This document shows positions 47,494 to 59,239 of a stretch of DNA of 64,000 bases, in pieces. The stretch spans positions 248,001 through 312,000 of the forward strand of contig JAJTTP010000028.1 in assembly GCA_023313575.1 (NCBI GenBank), in the 5' to 3' direction. The translations under genes and the position numbers were made by a program. Source of the DNA: Eutypella sp. D-1. Its lineage: Eukaryota; Ascomycota; Sordariomycetes; Xylariales; Diatrypaceae. The stretch's first letter is position 1; every line of letters begins with the position of its first letter. The notes below the pieces were generated by a model. The model did not search any database. It saw only the letters and a list, made by a program, of their open reading frames with translations, and had not been told where the DNA came from.

Positions 47494-47718
47494 GCTGGCT
47501 TGGCATATCCATTGTCCATGGGTGCGGATGGATAAAGAAGCTGGTGGTGGGTATACTCACCCACCTACGAATTTCTTTTTACCCATCCACTTAAGCCACT
47601 TCCATGGGTGGATAATTTGGCCAAAATAGCTACCTACGCGCCACGTGTGGGCAACCCATAGGCGTTAAAAAAAAACCACGGGTATTTATGGGCACCTAGA
47701 TACCCACCCTAAGCCATA
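47494..47718. mobile_element. CCCATGGG-rich MITE-like element, copy E
   Basis: About 225 bp. The right end, read backwards, is TATGGCTTAGGGTGGGTA. The left end is CTGGCTTGGCATATCC. Flanking 8-mers CCACTAGG and CCAGTAGT agree at six of eight positions if the left end is moved by one base. An internal end-like word (around 47590) suggests a nested or rearranged copy. Confidence 0.55.
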
Positions 47719-49069
47719 CCAGTAGTGGGTGCGTTAATGATTTGATTACTAACGGGCACAGACTGCAAACACGTATAAGATAAAGCGAATAATCTTTATT
47801 CAACGCTATGGCCACTATGTAACGCGGCGAAACTGGTGGAGATATAACGGTCCGCAAATTAATGAGTTCAGCGGTGTCAGCGGAAATAAGAAAAAAGGAA
47901 GAACCTAAACACAAGGTTCCCTATGCCACGGGATATACCTATAGGGCGAACAAGTAGGACTGCGAAATGGAATGGTAGGCCCTGACAATATCGATAACAG
48001 CCGCGCTTTACCCTCTGGGTATCTTATTTAGCAAAGGTTGCTTACAATTGGCGCATTCGTATCGGGAGTCTACTGGTTGTGTTTATATCTGCTGGCGCGG
48101 AAAATGGGCGAGACTTCTAACCTGTTAGCAATAGCTGTGAGGTTCTCCGGTACCTATAGGCAATACCATACCCCTACGGTAGAGATCGTGTCAATTGGTC
48201 ATAAGTAACCCATATTCTTCAATTTACTCATAGTCCTGGACGTCAAGGCGAGGTCGATGTTTGTCTGGTAGTAGTATTTTAGGTACACATGTATTGCGTT
48301 ATCGCTTTGAGTGTCACGGTCAATTGAGCCTCTTAGAGTGGGGTCATCTAATAGGGGTAGGTGGGGTCGGACATAGCAGAGCTGGGAGGCTTATGTCCGA
48401 AGGTCGCCTATGTACTTTGTACCTCCATACCCCACCTATACCTGATGATCCCTCTCTTTAGACAATATTGGAGTTCCTGCGATATATGCTGTTATGATCT
48501 ACTGAACGCGATAGTATGCCATATGTCTAACGCTGCAGATTAGCGTAGGTGTGTGACAATTTACCTAATTAACAACAAGTTTGAAGGGCACTAGTAGCGA
48601 CATAGTCATGCACAGTGCACACCAAGCGCATGATTATGGCCATCATCAGATGGGTTATGGTTGGGGAGGGCCATTCGGGGAAGTAGAAGATATTGATTCT
48701 TCGAGATCTCAAGGTCCGCGATAGGATAGGGTGTATCTACGCAGATAACAATGCGATGAGATCGTCATTATACAGACGAGAGACGAACGGTTATCACTTC
48801 GACAGCATGACGACTAGAGCATCACGTTAAACCAGAGTCCTCCTGGCGATGTTAGCAGCTAAAGTAGACTTTAGTGAGACACGTTCCTAAGATAGTGACG
48901 AATCAAGACTTGGGACGGTAATACTGTACACAGCACACCGCTCGTACAACAGGTATGCGGTCTATCGCCCTCATCGCAACAACCACTAGATCAGAAATGT
49001 ACGTTGATAGACATAGAGGTTTGTTTTAAAAGTTGCGTAACCAATAGACCGGACTATCATCGAGACCTA
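47719..49069. other. Gene-poor stretch
   Basis: No motif-bearing frame, RNA or repeat was found. It is the 3' flank of the methyltransferase. Confidence 0.4.
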
Positions 49070-49878
49070 TCATTTTTTCCTTGTAAAACAAACCCAAGAG
49101 ATCATGTCGATAGACCCTGTAGCCTCTTCCGCGGGAGTCAGACTTTCCCGTAATGCCTTCTGCCAGCGTAAAGTTGCATCCGAAGTGCCATCGTGCAGTG
49201 GATTCCAGAACGCGGCGCTCAAAGCCTGAACAATGCCATCTGCGTTTCCTCTGTCGAAGCATGTCTTTTCCATAACCACCTGCGTGTTTTCCAGTGAAAA
49301 ACCCCCGCCGTGTACCGTTAACTCGAGTTTCTCCTTCGTGTCCCAGTCGTTATCCATAGGCGAACGGAAACGAGGGGCACCGACAGCCTGAGTCGCCCTC
49401 CCCACGAGCTGTGGAACGCCACCTTGCTTCCACGTTGTAAAGACAGCATATCCACCTGGTTTAAGCACGCGGTAGACCTCTCGGGTGCAGCTCACGGCGT
49501 CCGGCACGTACATGATCCCAAAATTCATGAACACGAGATCAAAATACTCATTGGGTACTCCCTCAAGTCTCTCCGCGTCTCTGACTTTGACGATACTGTG
49601 TCCCACCCGTTCGCATCCGCCTTTTCTTGGTACAGCTTCACCATACCCTGGGCAATGTCCAAACCAAGCACTGTGGGTAGGGGATTGTGACCAGCGGACA
49701 AGGCTGACTGGATGATGAGGCTAGTGACTTCGCCACTGCCACAAGCCAAGTCCAACACACGGCTTCCAGAGTTGAGCGGAGGGATGCGCTTCAATGCGGC
49801 CTCGGCGATGCGGCGAGTAACATGTGCGGCGATTTCCGCATAGTCGGCGGCGCCATTGTCAAAGCTGCCTTGAGCCAT
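49070..49878 (-). pseudogene. Class I SAM-dependent methyltransferase (Methyltransf_11 type) with a frameshift
   Basis: ATG at 49878 opens a frame with the SAM-binding motif I VLDLACGSGEV (about residues 40-50) and the acidic motif II GLDIAQGM. Near 49600-49605 the homology passes to another frame without any gap, where it continues FDLVFMNFGIMYVPD and LKPGGYAVFTTWK to a stop at 49070. There is no room for an intron at the junction. One missing base in GGGTGGGACAC explains it. The whole protein would be about 270 residues, normal for the family. The substrate is unknown. The lesion could be a real deletion or an assembly error, since the rest is clean. Confidence 0.75.
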
Positions 49879-50423
49879 GTTGCTGAGAATTGGTAATCTG
49901 ATGGAGGGGAGGCTATTCCGATGCCGTCAGCCGTCAGTCGTCTGGAATTGTAATGACGATAATTATATTCTTAACGCTGCTAGGTGGTCCCGGAGTCTTA
50001 AGTGTCATTAAGCGGATACTCGGATGTCGGCGGTCCAACGCGGGAAGGTTAGCGGTTCAAATATTAACGTAGAAACTTCCGCCCGAGAAGTGGCCGGGCT
50101 TTGAAGCTTTATAGCGCCATGGTCATGGACGAATCATCAACCCCGTGGGGCAATCTCGGGCCCATCCACGATCAGCAGTGTTAGTGATTAATCAAATCCC
50201 TAGATTTGTCAGTGTTTCGGGATCTGCTCAGTTGATTAGTAATTGCGAAATAGTCGGAAGTTGAGCACTCGGTCTCGTGTCGGGGCTACCTTGATCGCGT
50301 TAGCACATCGTATACTCAGTAAGTTCTTAATTATCGCCGTGGGCCTTTCCTCTTATATTCGACCGTGCCATGCTATACACCGCTAGTTCGTTACATCACC
50401 CCACCCAGTATTTTCATTCCCAT
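49879..50423. other. Intergenic upstream of the methyltransferase
   Basis: Nothing recognised. Confidence 0.4.
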
Positions 50424-50895
50424 TCACCTAGCTTTAACTTCACTAATTTGCGTCCCATAAAGAATGGTGCCGCCATCGCCGCCTCGGGGACGCATGGTAC
50501 TGTCGCCTAAAAGAGGTTTCTCGATGTGGGCAGATTTGACGTCACCATCGGACGTGCTGGATCGCCCTCCACTTTCCCTCGCCATGTCAAGGCTGTTAAC
50601 GTCGACTACTCTTCCATGAAATCCCTGAAGCCAGCTGACTTGGGAAGATTGACTGATCAAATACTCACGAGCGACGATTAGCGCTACCAAGACGTAGTGA
50701 GCCTGCTGATGCAATAGCCACATACATCCAAAGCCTACATACATGCTTGCCTGCCAATAGTGCAGTTGCTAGGATTTTGCGTGTGCATAACATGGCTATC
50801 AGGCCATTCTGCAGAGGGAGACTAGTTAAAAAGCGGCTCCGGCCAACATATACGACCAGAATCCCTATAACCATGCAGTTCGTCAGCGCTGTCAC
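50424..50895 (-). CDS. Possible C-terminal part of a membrane protein, unrecognised
   Basis: Two overlapping minus-strand frames (50895-50665 and 50744-50424) each contain apolar stretches (CMVIGILVVYVG; HYVLVALIVAREYL). The second ends in a polar tail rich in Ser, Gly and Asp. A GTATGT donor and a CAG acceptor about 37-40 bp apart near 50700-50740 would connect the frames but make an unusually short intron. No family is recognised. Confidence 0.25.
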
Positions 50896-52463
50896 TTAAG
50901 AGGCGGTTATTCTTCTACTTTACTTGGCTTCTTGTGACGGCTGTGGGAATCTTGGAAGCAGTTGGGTTACGCTGTTTGGGCCAGTGCCTTTTGGTGGATG
51001 ATATTCACTTGGGACCAGATGGCTTGCCGGACGATTTGGTCGTTGGCTCGGCCGGGTCATTGTTCGCGGTGCGCTGACGCTTAGCAGTTGTAACGTTGTC
51101 GTCAGTAGCTGTGGGCTTAGTTCGTTTGCCGGGGAAACCACACAGTAGGATCTGTCAGCGTGTCTAGGAAGTGGAAGTCATCAACGAAGTTGCGGGCTGT
51201 GCGGTGACGGAACCCTGTGGGTTTTAAGGGGCTGCCTAGGACAAAGTATCTGCCTGAGCCGCCTGGGGAGGCTAGGAGGCAACAGGAGTGATTGCCTTCT
51301 TCGGCCGACGACGGCGACGGTTGGATTGGTCTGGGAACCGGCTGCCGCAGGCGACGACGCCTTGGATCCCGGGATGTGAAGGCTGGGGTTGGGCATCTGC
51401 TTCTGTATGCTGGTGGTGGTGGGCTTCGGCATCTGCGGAGGTGGAATCGGGGTGTGCGAGGCTTCCTTTGAGGACGCCTTGGATATAGAGGCCTGACGGC
51501 TTTGTGGAGCGCCCTGCGACAGCGCCGGCGTCGGCGTCTTCTGCGGTGAAGTTGGTGTGGGCGCTTTCGGAGACGTTCCCCTTCCAACACAGATACTACT
51601 GCTTAGTTTCCCTCCGCAAACTGAGTAGAGTCACTGAGCTACGCCGCATGAAAAATGATGTTCATTCGTGTCCTTTGGCGTTTGAGTCTGCGTAACACAA
51701 TACTGTATGTGATCCGCACAGCAAGTCGTGAAGCCAGCTGACGGATACTCTTTATCATAGCAATGCTAACCCGCGACGCTCAAAATCAAGGTTCTGAATA
51801 AGATGACCATGGTGGCACAGAGCGTGTAAGTGTCGGTCCATGATTGCAGAAGGAAGTGTTAGCCATGCGTGCATGGTGCATCCAGGGTGGTTATGGTGAA
51901 GCGGCTTTGCACAACTTGTATCCTGTCGTCATACATTCAATTTATTAAGGCCTTTCTACAGATTGGGAATTTCTTGCAAGAGCGCCGCTGGTACGTCCAT
52001 AGATGGTATGGGTACAATCTAAATATATATCAGGTAGTGGATGACCTAATGTAATTCAGCATAGCGAGTTCCCTGTACGTGCTCCAGAACGCTGTCGAGG
52101 CTTATCTCCTACATATCTCCGGCTTCACTTTCCTTCTAGCGTGGATACGTGAGATGCAGCATCAGGACGTACTGACCAGGGTTTATATACCTAAATGGAT
52201 ACCTATATCTTGACGGGCTATCCATTACAGCAGTAAATACTTGTTGCATTTCATATCACGCATAGCCATTCATGGCTAGGGCTAGTTACATGCTGTCCGT
52301 TAGACAGGAGGTGCAGAATGTCTACCATTATTAGTAACACGTGCCAGAAACTAAGCTAAATGTAGAAAGGGTTAGGCCCCTATATACCTGAGAAGACTAA
52401 GAGATTAATAAAAGTTTTACGTTAGGAAGTATTAACCCAGTTGAGCCCCTTTAGTGGGTCTTG
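50896..52463. other. Low-complexity and intergenic DNA
   Basis: 51120-51590 read on the minus strand gives Pro/Ser-rich or Arg-rich frames depending on phase, as low-complexity DNA does. One continues to 50920. These may be remains of a disordered protein. 51700-52460 shows nothing. Confidence 0.3.
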
Positions 52464-52990
52464 TCAATTAGTTAAGCAAGTGGGGCGGGTGCCCCTATAT
52501 CCAGGCGAGGAGTGCTGAGAGGAGCGGCGAGAGAGGATTCGCGACGTGAGGGAACCCGCAGCGGGGCGGGGAGAACCAGGAGCGATGCTAACCGATCGGC
52601 GAGAGGCCGAAGACAAGGAGGCGGGGGGACGGCGAACCGCACCACTTGCTGGTGGGGTCGTAGGACGCACAGTGGAAGCCCGCGACTGAGGGGCGGCCGA
52701 AGGTCGAACAGGAAGCGCGAGCGGAGCCGGTGGCGCCGGGGCAGGGGGCGCAGGCGAGGCTGGCGGGGCTGGCGAGGCTGGCGGGGCTGGCGAGGCTGGG
52801 GCCGGTAACGAGGGAGAGGTGACCGGGGCCCGGCGAGCGCGTTTTGCGCAGGAGGATGGGCGGCCGCGCGAGTGGCGGCGCGACGAACACTCGGCGAAGA
52901 GGGGGAGCCTGGCATCCCCACCACATGAGAGGGAGGCACCGGGGTGTTGGGCACGACCGCGCGAGGCGCGGCCGTGCTTATCGTCGGTAT
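52464..52990 (-). other. GC-rich island with a tandem repeat, possible Pro/Ala/Ser-rich coding tail
   Basis: A sharp GC-rich block lies among AT-balanced DNA. 52745-52800 is a tandem repeat of GGCTGGCGA/GGCTGGCGG. On the minus strand one frame gives repeated PAPPASP, then a Ser/Arg-rich tail ending at a TGA at 52464. All three minus frames and one plus frame are open here because of the GC content, so coding is unproven. Confidence 0.35.
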
Positions 52991-53500
52991 ATTTAGGTCC
53001 CTTTCTTATATGTCATAATCATGTGTCCCAACCGCTTAAGTATAGATTCAAACGGCTTTAACTTAATTTAAATTGAGTTTAAATCAATTGAACTGGACCT
53101 GCGACATTCCGTTCTGTAAAAGTAGGAGCTACTTAGCGTTTGCGGTAGAATCAGTGACTCTGGCACCTTTGTGCATGCACCAATAACTATGGACGGAGTT
53201 TAATAGTTGTTCGAGTAAATAAACACGTGTTAGAAATGATAGGAGTTTGGTTGATTTATATCTTCGATGCACACCTACCAGGACTAACTTACGCACTACT
53301 TGTGGAAAAAGGGGCTGCGAGCTTCCTTGACTCTGTATTGCGTTTCAAGTTGGAGGGACGCCAGAAAATATATCAACATAAGCTAAGAGATATTGATAAT
53401 AAGCGGTTATGCGTGTATTTAACCTCATCGCCTGATCTATCGTTCATGTACACATCGCCACATATGGTTACATGACAGAGCAACCGCCCTTTACCTGACC
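52991..53500. other. Intergenic
   Basis: Nothing recognised. A plus frame at 53227-53475 has no motif. Confidence 0.4.
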
Positions 53501-54104
53501 TCAAGGACCTTCATACTCGTCAGCTGTACATGGACCCTGGTACAGAACCTTATGTTTTGGGACTATGCCACCCGCGGTTGGAACTTGTACAAATACGGTG
53601 TCCGTAATTCCAGGGAAATAGTTGCCGTGTCCCTGCTTACTGACATCTGGCGTGTCGGCAGCGAACAGTAGCCCCTGTCTCTCCCCTCCCGCGATGGTGG
53701 TAGTAATGTTGCTATCTGGCAGCATTATCACTGCCAGGCCCTGAATAGCAATAACCCATCTGTTTGGTGTTAACTCTTATCAGCCGCCCTTTATGCTGTC
53801 GTGGCATGCCACGGCGGAGATGGTGTGTTGTTCTGACTTACTGAGGGACAGGTGCGGTGTGAAACCCTGCCTCAAAGCCTGAGGGGATCACATTGTAAGT
53901 AATGTTGGCCACGTCACCTAAGAGTGCGGCCTGAGTGCCAACTATTCCAGGCTGAGCCGTAGATTCGAAAGGTGCTTCCAGCTCCCAACATTCGAAGTGG
54001 GAGCTGCCATGCTTGGCGGAGATGGCGGTGACGTTCAAATTGACGGCTGAAACTGCGCTCGTGGCAGAAAAAGGAAGGTGGAGGTAAAAAAGGCGGGAGA
54101 GCAT
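53501..54104 (-). CDS. Small secreted cupin-like protein
   Basis: Two exons, 54104-53842 and 53759-53501, with an 82-bp intron (GTAAGT...ACAG), give 173 residues. The start at 54104 is chosen because it opens a signal peptide-like N-terminus (MLSRLFYLHLPFSATSAVSA). The mature part has VNLNVTAIS, a Cys in FECWELE, the pattern WVIAIQGLAVIMLPD and GLLFAADTPDVS. The HGNYFPGITDT segment is followed by HKVLYQGPC. I recognise this arrangement from a family of fungal small secreted proteins with a cupin fold. Their ligands are not known to me. The gene has no lesions. Confidence 0.7.
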
Positions 54105-55837
54105 TTTTGCGTGCGTATATAACCTATTATCATCTAATTTATGAATGACGAACGTTAAGGTGATTTCAGGTGTACAGAGCAATGGTGTCTCTGTATAAAG
54201 CGATGTTTTGATGCTTTATGAATTTATATACTGTGGTAGAGTACATGTTACCACTACTTGGCGCTGCTTACTTTTAATAAAATATTCATACCTCGTGATT
54301 CGTCTCATCGCTTACAGGATTCAATATTACAACCTTTCCTCATCCTAAGGACGCCTCCTAACGTGAGACTCTGGCGGAGTTAGATATCTTTCTGTTATGG
54401 TCACCTCTCACATCAGCCAGGTCGTGGTGCGTGACTGCTGTGCCGTACTACACGTGGTATATATATAATATTACTATAAGATTAACCACACCTCGGCTCC
54501 TTTTTGTCCTGATGACTCTGTCAGAACATCAGATCTAGCGATCTCTCGCTCTAATAATCATCACTGTGATGTCAGGTGGGCTATTCAATTACGTATAAAC
54601 TTAGATTATGTCGACCGCCGCATTGGAAGCACGAATACTTTCCATTTCGGCCCAGACTGTCAACTGAGCGGGCAGTCGAGATCCTGTTACCAAGCCTTGA
54701 GTGATCGTAAATATCCGGCGTGCGTCCTGTAATAGTGTGGTAGTTAGTTCATTGTTCGGTTCATTAGGATGGCGATTTCTCGCCGTTATTGCCAATTGTC
54801 AAGACGAGGCCCATATTAAACCGTTCTTACCGAGAAAATATTACCTTCGGCAACTTGACAGCAGTATATCACTCTTCATATATCTTGCTGTTGCCATTCT
54901 GAAATAGGTGATATAGATTTGCCCGGAAAGGCAGGCACAAGGGGTAGTCGCTGAGCATCCTCGTAGCTCCCAACTTGAACGAAGTCCTGACTCGGAGTAA
55001 TCAAAGAAGGCCAGGGACTCAGGCCTTACCTATACCTTTATCTACATCGGTGGTCGGCTATTAGATGCAGGCTCGCACCGAAGCCTCCTTGTTAGCTGCG
55101 CCGGGCCGCCGGCGACACAACCAAGACGTATGAAGGTGGAGACGTGTGCTTCAGCGCCGTGATCATGGACACGATCGCTGATTGTCGCATTCAGTAGGCT
55201 CTAGATAAGGAGCGTCGTAATACAGATGGAACTGAGTATGTACTTTCTAGGTTTTTATAAAAAGAAAGGGTATTTAAAATACTTATATATCATAGGGAAC
55301 GGGGGAATATTAACACCTGGCTCCATATGGGAGAGAGCCCCATAACTAGTAAGAGGCTGTTCTTATTGGTTGCGACATTGATATTATCGTTTCGATCCCG
55401 AATCACCTGGAAGAGACATGTCCACAGCCTCGTGACAACGCAAAACCGTTTGCTTACACTTGTGAAAAAGATGGCACCTAAAGGATCGTGGGACAATCAA
55501 CTTTAAACTCGACAACTTGATTGCCAAGTCTGACGAGAGACTGGCGAAGGGGAATATTAACTTCTTGGAGACGTTCTATCCACGTATTCTTCTCACCATA
55601 TTTGATCCTGCTTGCGGTGCATCTTATGAAAAAGTTGATATTATTGTCTACCTACGTAGTAGCCATAGCGTAGGTCCTAATGCGATAGTTGTCACTGGTC
55701 TGTCTAGTCCAAGCCATACTGTAATTAACGGGTTCACTTCTCTTAAGAACTTAGTCATCGACAGTCTTTTCCCTGATTTCGCCGGCGCCAATCTCTTCGT
55801 CAAGGTTAGCTACCTCGGATACCTCTTTTCCATAGAT
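54105..55837. other. Gene-poor stretch
   Basis: A plus-strand frame at 55517-55861 (114 codons) has ordinary composition but no motif, and it runs into the transporter relic on the other strand. Nothing else is supported. Confidence 0.35.
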
Positions 55838-56515
55838 TTAATCAGACCTCCTGAACAGTAGCCAGAAACTCCTGCTCGACACACACATCACGCTGGCAAG
55901 CCTGGCAAAAGATACGACTAGCCTGGGGTTCGCAGACATAGATCCTAGAGCCATCACCAGCGCACCTCCTGCTGCATCAGTCAGATTCTGGAATGCCTGG
56001 ATCATCGACTTGCTCTTCGCAGGCGCCTGGGTGTAAGCGAACTCGCTCAGCGCCACCATGGCGAGGATTTCCCTAGCTGTCAATATGAAATATAGGGGAG
56101 TCTGCAGCCATATATTGACCTCGTTTTGCCGGGGAGTACCACCGCTGTTCTCAGAAGCGGCGGGGTCCCTCAATGGGTACTTATAAAATGGGCCTTTGGA
56201 GTACATCAGGCTTTAAACGCCCGCGGCATAGGCAAGTCCGGCTGATATGAAGAAGAGCCCAACCGTCATGCGGAGTATGGGCCCGAGAGGAACCCGGCGG
56301 ATGCGAAGAAACGGGAATAGAACGTCCTGGATGAATGGCCCCATAATGATGCATGTTATTGGGTTCAAAGTCTATATTATATCATTGGAGACCCTGTGTT
56401 GTTCCATCTTACCTGCTTGTGAAATCACATTTTTCGTCGTTTAGTTGTAACAAACCCATAATATCACCAAGAAGCTCACCACACGGCATGCCTTTAGCCC
56501 GCGCTTCATCTTATC
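55838..56515 (-). pseudogene. C-terminal half of a PTR2/POT-type oligopeptide transporter with three internal stops
   Basis: One continuous minus-strand frame shows the family's late blocks in order: KMKRGLKACRV, then WVCYN, VISQAGKM, TLNPITCIIMGPF, RMTVGLFFISAGLAYAAGV and MYSKGPFY. NEVNIWLQTPLYF, ALSEFAYTQAPAKSKS and SFWLLFRRSD complete them. Stops interrupt it at 56441-56443 (TAA), 56372-56374 (TAG) and 56213-56215 (TAA). At each, family members have Gln (CYNQ, the Q before N-x-DPI, AAGVQ), so each is CAA or CAG with C changed to T. These proteins import di- and tripeptides with protons across the plasma membrane through 12 helices. Here only about the last four or five are left, and the N-terminal part is absent upstream. 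It is a relic. Confidence 0.8.
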
Positions 56516-56720
56516 CCTCCCTCCCACGTTAACACATGCCGGATTACGAAGCGGCAGGATTTTAAAGCCAACCATTCCTTCGTAACTGATTGGTAAAGTG
56601 CATGTACGCATCAGATAGAATACAACTCTATTTATGTACTGCATACTAAAATGAGAAGTAAGAGCAACGTTGTCACTATGCGGTTACTTCAATCCATAGG
56701 TGCTTAGCGTATGCTTTGTC

Positions 56721-58481
56721 CTACAACCTCAATTTCACGCTCACTGGAAACTCATCGGCGGGGCGGGCCCCGCCACCACCCAACTCAGCCTGATAGGCTC
56801 GGTTTCCCTCTACTAGTTTGATGGCGCCCTTGGTTGGATTCGCTTTGTCCCAATGATCGTATGCAGGATTAATGTCGAACATCCTAACTGTCATGACGAG
56901 GGCGACTTTGAGTTCCAAGAGCGCCAGGGTTTGACCTATGCAAGCACGGGGCCCCCATTCGAATGCTCGCCAAGTACCCTTTTTTGGATACAAGGGGTCT
57001 TCAGGTCCAACCAACCACCTTTCTGGGATAAGTTCCTCAGGGTTAATGAAAGCGTCCGATTTGTGGTGCATAACAAGACTGAGCGCCCAGACATTACATC
57101 CTTCGGTAGGGTACTGTCGGCCTTGCCCGTCCGTGACGACAAAATTTGGACCACCCTCGCGCATGCTTCCAGCAGGAGGGAAAACGCGGAGAACTTCTTT
57201 GATGAATGCCAATGTATACGGTATCTGGTTCAGAAGCGAGGGGTTCTTCGCAATGACTTGACTGCAGTGTTCAATAGAGTAATCGGAGCCGAATATCGTA
57301 TCATGCTCAGCTCGGATTTTGGACAGGACCTCCGGATGGCGAGACAGTAAGAAGTAAGAGTAGAGTAACGTGCTGCTTGTTGTGTCATGGCCGGCGTAGA
57401 GAAACATCCGGAGGTGCGGCTTGACAAGTTGCTTGAAGGCCTTTTTTAACGGCTCGGCGGTACTGCCCGCTTCCTCCAGATACTTGTCCATGACTAATGA
57501 AATAACAGACCTAGATGGCGCCCGCGATTCTTTAAAGTGCATCTGACGAGAAGCAGCGAGTTCTTCGAATCTTTTGTCGATCTCAATATCGAGATAGCGA
57601 TTCATGCGGTAGCTGTTGTACCTCTGGATGAGAGGGCGGGGACTAAGGTATCGGCGCAATGGATTGAAGGTCGTGCCAAACTGGGTCCATACGATCTGGC
57701 TCCGCAGGCATTCTGCAAGAGGACTTCCCTGCGTTTGGTACTGGAGGCGAGCATCGCTGAGCCAAGAGGTAAAAATCAGTAAACGCTCCCTAGCATACGT
57801 TCGCCTTCTAGAGTTAGGTACTTACAGAGTTACGCGCCCGATTACGTCAAAGGTGAGCCGCAATGTGTATTCTTCCAACTGTACTACTTCGTTCTTCAAC
57901 GCGAGATTTTGTAGCAGTCTACAGAAGACAGCAACTTCGTCGGCAATGGCTGGCGCAAGTCCAGTCATGTAACCAGCGGCGAAGCCGGGATTGAAAAGGC
58001 CGCGCCACTTCTTCCAGGTACTCCCGTGCATAGTCATGATTGAGGGACCCCCGTTAATAACTTCCATAGTGCTACATATATCGGGAGGCTTGTCGAGAAA
58101 GGCGGCTTCGACTTGGGAAGCCGCATAGCCATCTCCGACGATCAACATGGTTTTGCTAAAAGGCCATAGATTGAGGTAGAAGATGCCATTCGGGAACTGT
58201 TTTGACATCTGCCGTACTACAACATGCATTGTAGTATTTCGTGGAAGAGCCTGGATGCATTCCTTTAGGGCGATTAAATGGCCAAATACTGGGTGGAATT
58301 TTGGCATCGGCTATACGCCGTTAGCGTCAGATCTTTGAAGATAACAGACATCGATTGAACTTACCACATTGGCAGCCTGAAGCTTCCGAACATGTTGTCT
58401 GTTAGCTCTGAATTTGAGGACGAGAAATGTTAAGGCCACAACGGCTACGGCCACAACAGTAGACTTGCTCAATTGCGCCAT
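56721..58481 (-). CDS. Cytochrome P450 monooxygenase
   Basis: Three exons, 58481-58365, 58310-57826 and 57756-56721, with GTAAGT donors and short introns, give 545 residues. The N-terminal anchor is hydrophobic (TVVAVAVVALTFLVLKF). Typical motifs follow: WKKWRGLFNPGF (C-helix), AGHDTTSST (I-helix, proton delivery), KEVLR (ExxR), PERW, and the heme-binding loop FEWGPRACIGQ with the axial Cys near residue 460. The substrate cannot be read from sequence. The general style recalls fungal secondary-metabolism P450s such as the CYP59 group. Neighbours are a peptide transporter relic downstream and a DUF3533 membrane protein upstream on the same strand. The gene is intact. Confidence 0.85.
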
Positions 58482-58983
58482 GTTGTTATTTGTCGAAAGC
58501 AAAACGATGTGGCCGATGGATCGTTATGTGAAGTCGGCAGGTTGAGTTGTTTAGGCCGAGGAAACGGAGAAGGGCCCCCAAGCAAATGGCATAGCGGCCA
58601 CCGCTGGTAAGCGGCCCCCAATATGGAGCGCAAATTCAAGGCTTGGCATGTAGGTAGCATGTGGTAGCACCATTATGATATGTTGGTGTAAGGTTGCTGC
58701 AAGGTTGCTACAATGCATGTGCCAATTAATTCGATGTATTATCAAGTGCGTATACCCGCCGTGCCACTGATATTTTGTCACGATCAACCGAGCCCATTCT
58801 GGGCGACCTGTGGGAGCCCTTTCGGAGAGGGAAGAATAGAAGAATATTAACTACCCTACTGGACTGCTGTGAGCCCTATTTATAGGGCGTACGAGCGCCA
58901 CCTATAGGGCCCGGTGGAGCGCCACAGGGTCACGCCCAAAAGGGGGTAATTATGTTTAACCGTGACATAATTACATTGCAGGT
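58482..58983. other. P450 upstream region
   Basis: It contains the P450 promoter and a stretch of short palindromes (GCCCTATTTATAGGGC and related, about 58870-58950). No gene is supported. Confidence 0.4.
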
Positions 58984-59239
58984 AAGGCTAAGGAACGGGT
59001 ACCCGTGGGTAACCCATCATTACCCGGCGTTTTTAATGGGTAGCTAGCGGGTACCCATCACCTAAAGATTTTACACATGGGTACCCGGTGGGTTATTTAA
59101 CATATCCATGGGTACCCATTGGGTAAATAGTTAGATGCTAAGATACCCATGGGTACCCGGCGGGTAAAAAAAATTACCCCCGGGTACCCATGGGTCGGTG
59201 GGTAAAAATCGATGGGTGGGGATTCCCTAGCCTTAAAAT
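58984..59239. mobile_element. CCCATGGG-rich MITE-like element, copy F (variant ends)
   Basis: A 256-bp element, the densest in GGGTACCC and CCCATGGGTA palindromes. It is flanked by TTGCAGGT on both sides (58976-58983 and 59240-59247), a perfect 8-bp target duplication. The inverted ends are AAGGCTAAGGAACGGG and, read back from the right, AAGGCTAGGGAATCCCC after five extra bases. The end sequence differs from copies A-E, so it is a subfamily or a separate family with similar filling. Confidence 0.75.

Noticed and set aside
52512..52808. Plus-strand frame ending in repeated GWR
   Set aside because: It is the antisense reading of a GC-rich tandem repeat. Several frames are open there because of composition.
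9881..56443. Alternative genetic code with UAA/UAG read as Gln
   Set aside because: Intact genes here end with TAA (HNH, NACHT, HET), so the stops are real stops. Mutation explains the internal ones.
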